A program made the position numbers and the translations under genes. Positions 13,595-14,002 of a DNA stretch of 14,002 nt are shown one piece after another. The notes beneath the pieces are model-generated. The model was not told where the DNA came from, did not search any database, and saw only the letters and a program-made list of their open reading frames with translations. How positions within the stretch are numbered: position 1 is the stretch's first letter; every line of letters starts with the position of its first letter. This DNA comes from JAICNG01 sp035765135 (GTDB taxonomy: Bacteria > Gemmatimonadota > Gemmatimonadetes > Gemmatimonadales > Gemmatimonadaceae): assembly GCA_035765135.1 (NCBI GenBank), contig DASTYE010000086.1, positions 1 to 14,002 on the forward strand, read 5' to 3'.

Positions 13595-14002
13595 ACACTC
13601 TACTCATCGTCGACGACGTTCGCGCGCTCGCCGAGCAGTACGCCTACGACCTTCGGCGTCTGACGAGCATGGAGGCGCTCGTGGCCACCGACGGCGATGC
13701 CGCGCTCGAGATTCTCGCGCGCGAGCCCATGGACTGCGTGATCCTCGACCTGGAGATGCCCGGGCGCGATGGGTTCGGCGTGCTCCGCGCGATGCGCGAG
13801 CGAAAGCTCGATGTCCCGGTCGTCGTCTACACCGGCACCGGCAACTACGATCGCTGTGTGCAGGCCATGCGCGCCGGTGCCTATGGCTTCATCGACAAGA
13901 ACGATCCGGTGGAGCGCGTTGCGAGAGAGGTAGAGAGCGCCATGGAGCGACGGCAGCTCCTCGCCGAGGTGACGAATCTGCGGAGCTATGCCGCCGACGA
14001 CT
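13591..14002 (+). CDS. Response regulator, receiver domain (3' truncated by window)
   Basis: The open frame from ATG 13591 to the window end gives 137 residues of a receiver domain; no stop is reached. Acidic pair D8/D9, phosphorylation site D53 in VILDLEMPG, T81 in YTGTG and K103 in FIDKN are all in place. After the domain, MERRQLLAEVTNL has the helical linker typical of NtrC-family regulators, where a sigma54-binding AAA+ ATPase domain would follow. That is an inference from the kinase type and linker; the ATPase is beyond the window. The start codon overlaps the kinase stop (ATGA), so kinase and regulator are coupled and are surely cognate partners. Confidence 0.93.
   Translation, partial: MNTLLIVDDVRALAEQYAYDLRRLTSMEALVATDGDAALEILAREPMDCVILDLEMPGRDGFGVLRAMRERKLDVPVVVYTGTGNYDRCVQAMRAGAYGFIDKNDPVERVAREVESAMERRQLLAEVTNLRSYAADD

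Overview
The window comes from a GC-rich, densely packed bacterial chromosome. Gene gaps are often 1-18 bases and codons are strongly G/C-ending. The mix of genes (a GWxTD-type secreted protein, a DUF2911 protein, a DUF4097-like NGP-repeat protein, small W-rich lineage proteins, and secreted proteins rich in Asp/Arg/Thr/Ala) fits Gemmatimonadota best. That placement is an inference from gene style; there is no rRNA or marker gene to prove it. I see no tRNA, rRNA, CRISPR array, insertion sequence, integrase or prophage gene, so this looks like ordinary chromosome, and no intergenic stretch exceeds about 180 bases.

Layout from left to right. The 3' end of a phosphoenolpyruvate carboxylase gene (2-439, +) meets a two-gene operon on the minus strand, which encodes a zinc-ribbon/LURP-one-scramblase-like membrane protein (1162-2049) and a rhomboid protease (456-1160). 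Divergent from it are a secreted NGP-repeat protein (2212-3012, +), a strong hairpin, and a two-gene operon with a GWxTD-like secreted protein (3111-4838) and a lipoprotein-like protein with two TonB_C-like halves (4840-5724). A hairpin at 5723-5761 separates these from a minus-strand pair: proline dehydrogenase (7094-8020) and the Na+/H+ antiporter NhaA (5743-7092). Divergent from proline dehydrogenase is a secreted DUF2911 protein (8133-9311). Next come two small proteins (9366-9944 and 10034-10549) that share three copies of one unrecognised domain, and then a small hypothetical gene on the minus strand (10558-10884). The right end is an overlapping three-gene signalling operon: a lipoprotein that looks solute-binding (11064-11921), an NtrB-like membrane histidine kinase (11918-13594) and the receiver domain of a response regulator that runs off the window (13591-14002).

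How the genes may work together. The right-end operon is the clearest functional unit. The lipoprotein, kinase and regulator are joined by two ATGA stop/start overlaps, and a pair of 7-base direct repeats with an 11-base period lies in front. The two minus-strand operons and the 3111-5724 operon share a curious junction in which stop codon, a single C and a GTG start follow each other (TAACGTG or TAGCGTG).

Best candidates for something undescribed are (1) the three-copy F-x4-G-x2-W-x-V ... P-x2-W ... L-x2-LL-x-R domain in the two small genes, and (2) an over-represented octamer CGTTAGGC (seven exact copies and one near copy), which accounts for most of the rare TTA leucine codons in the window. 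I did not find a defence island or a biosynthetic cluster.
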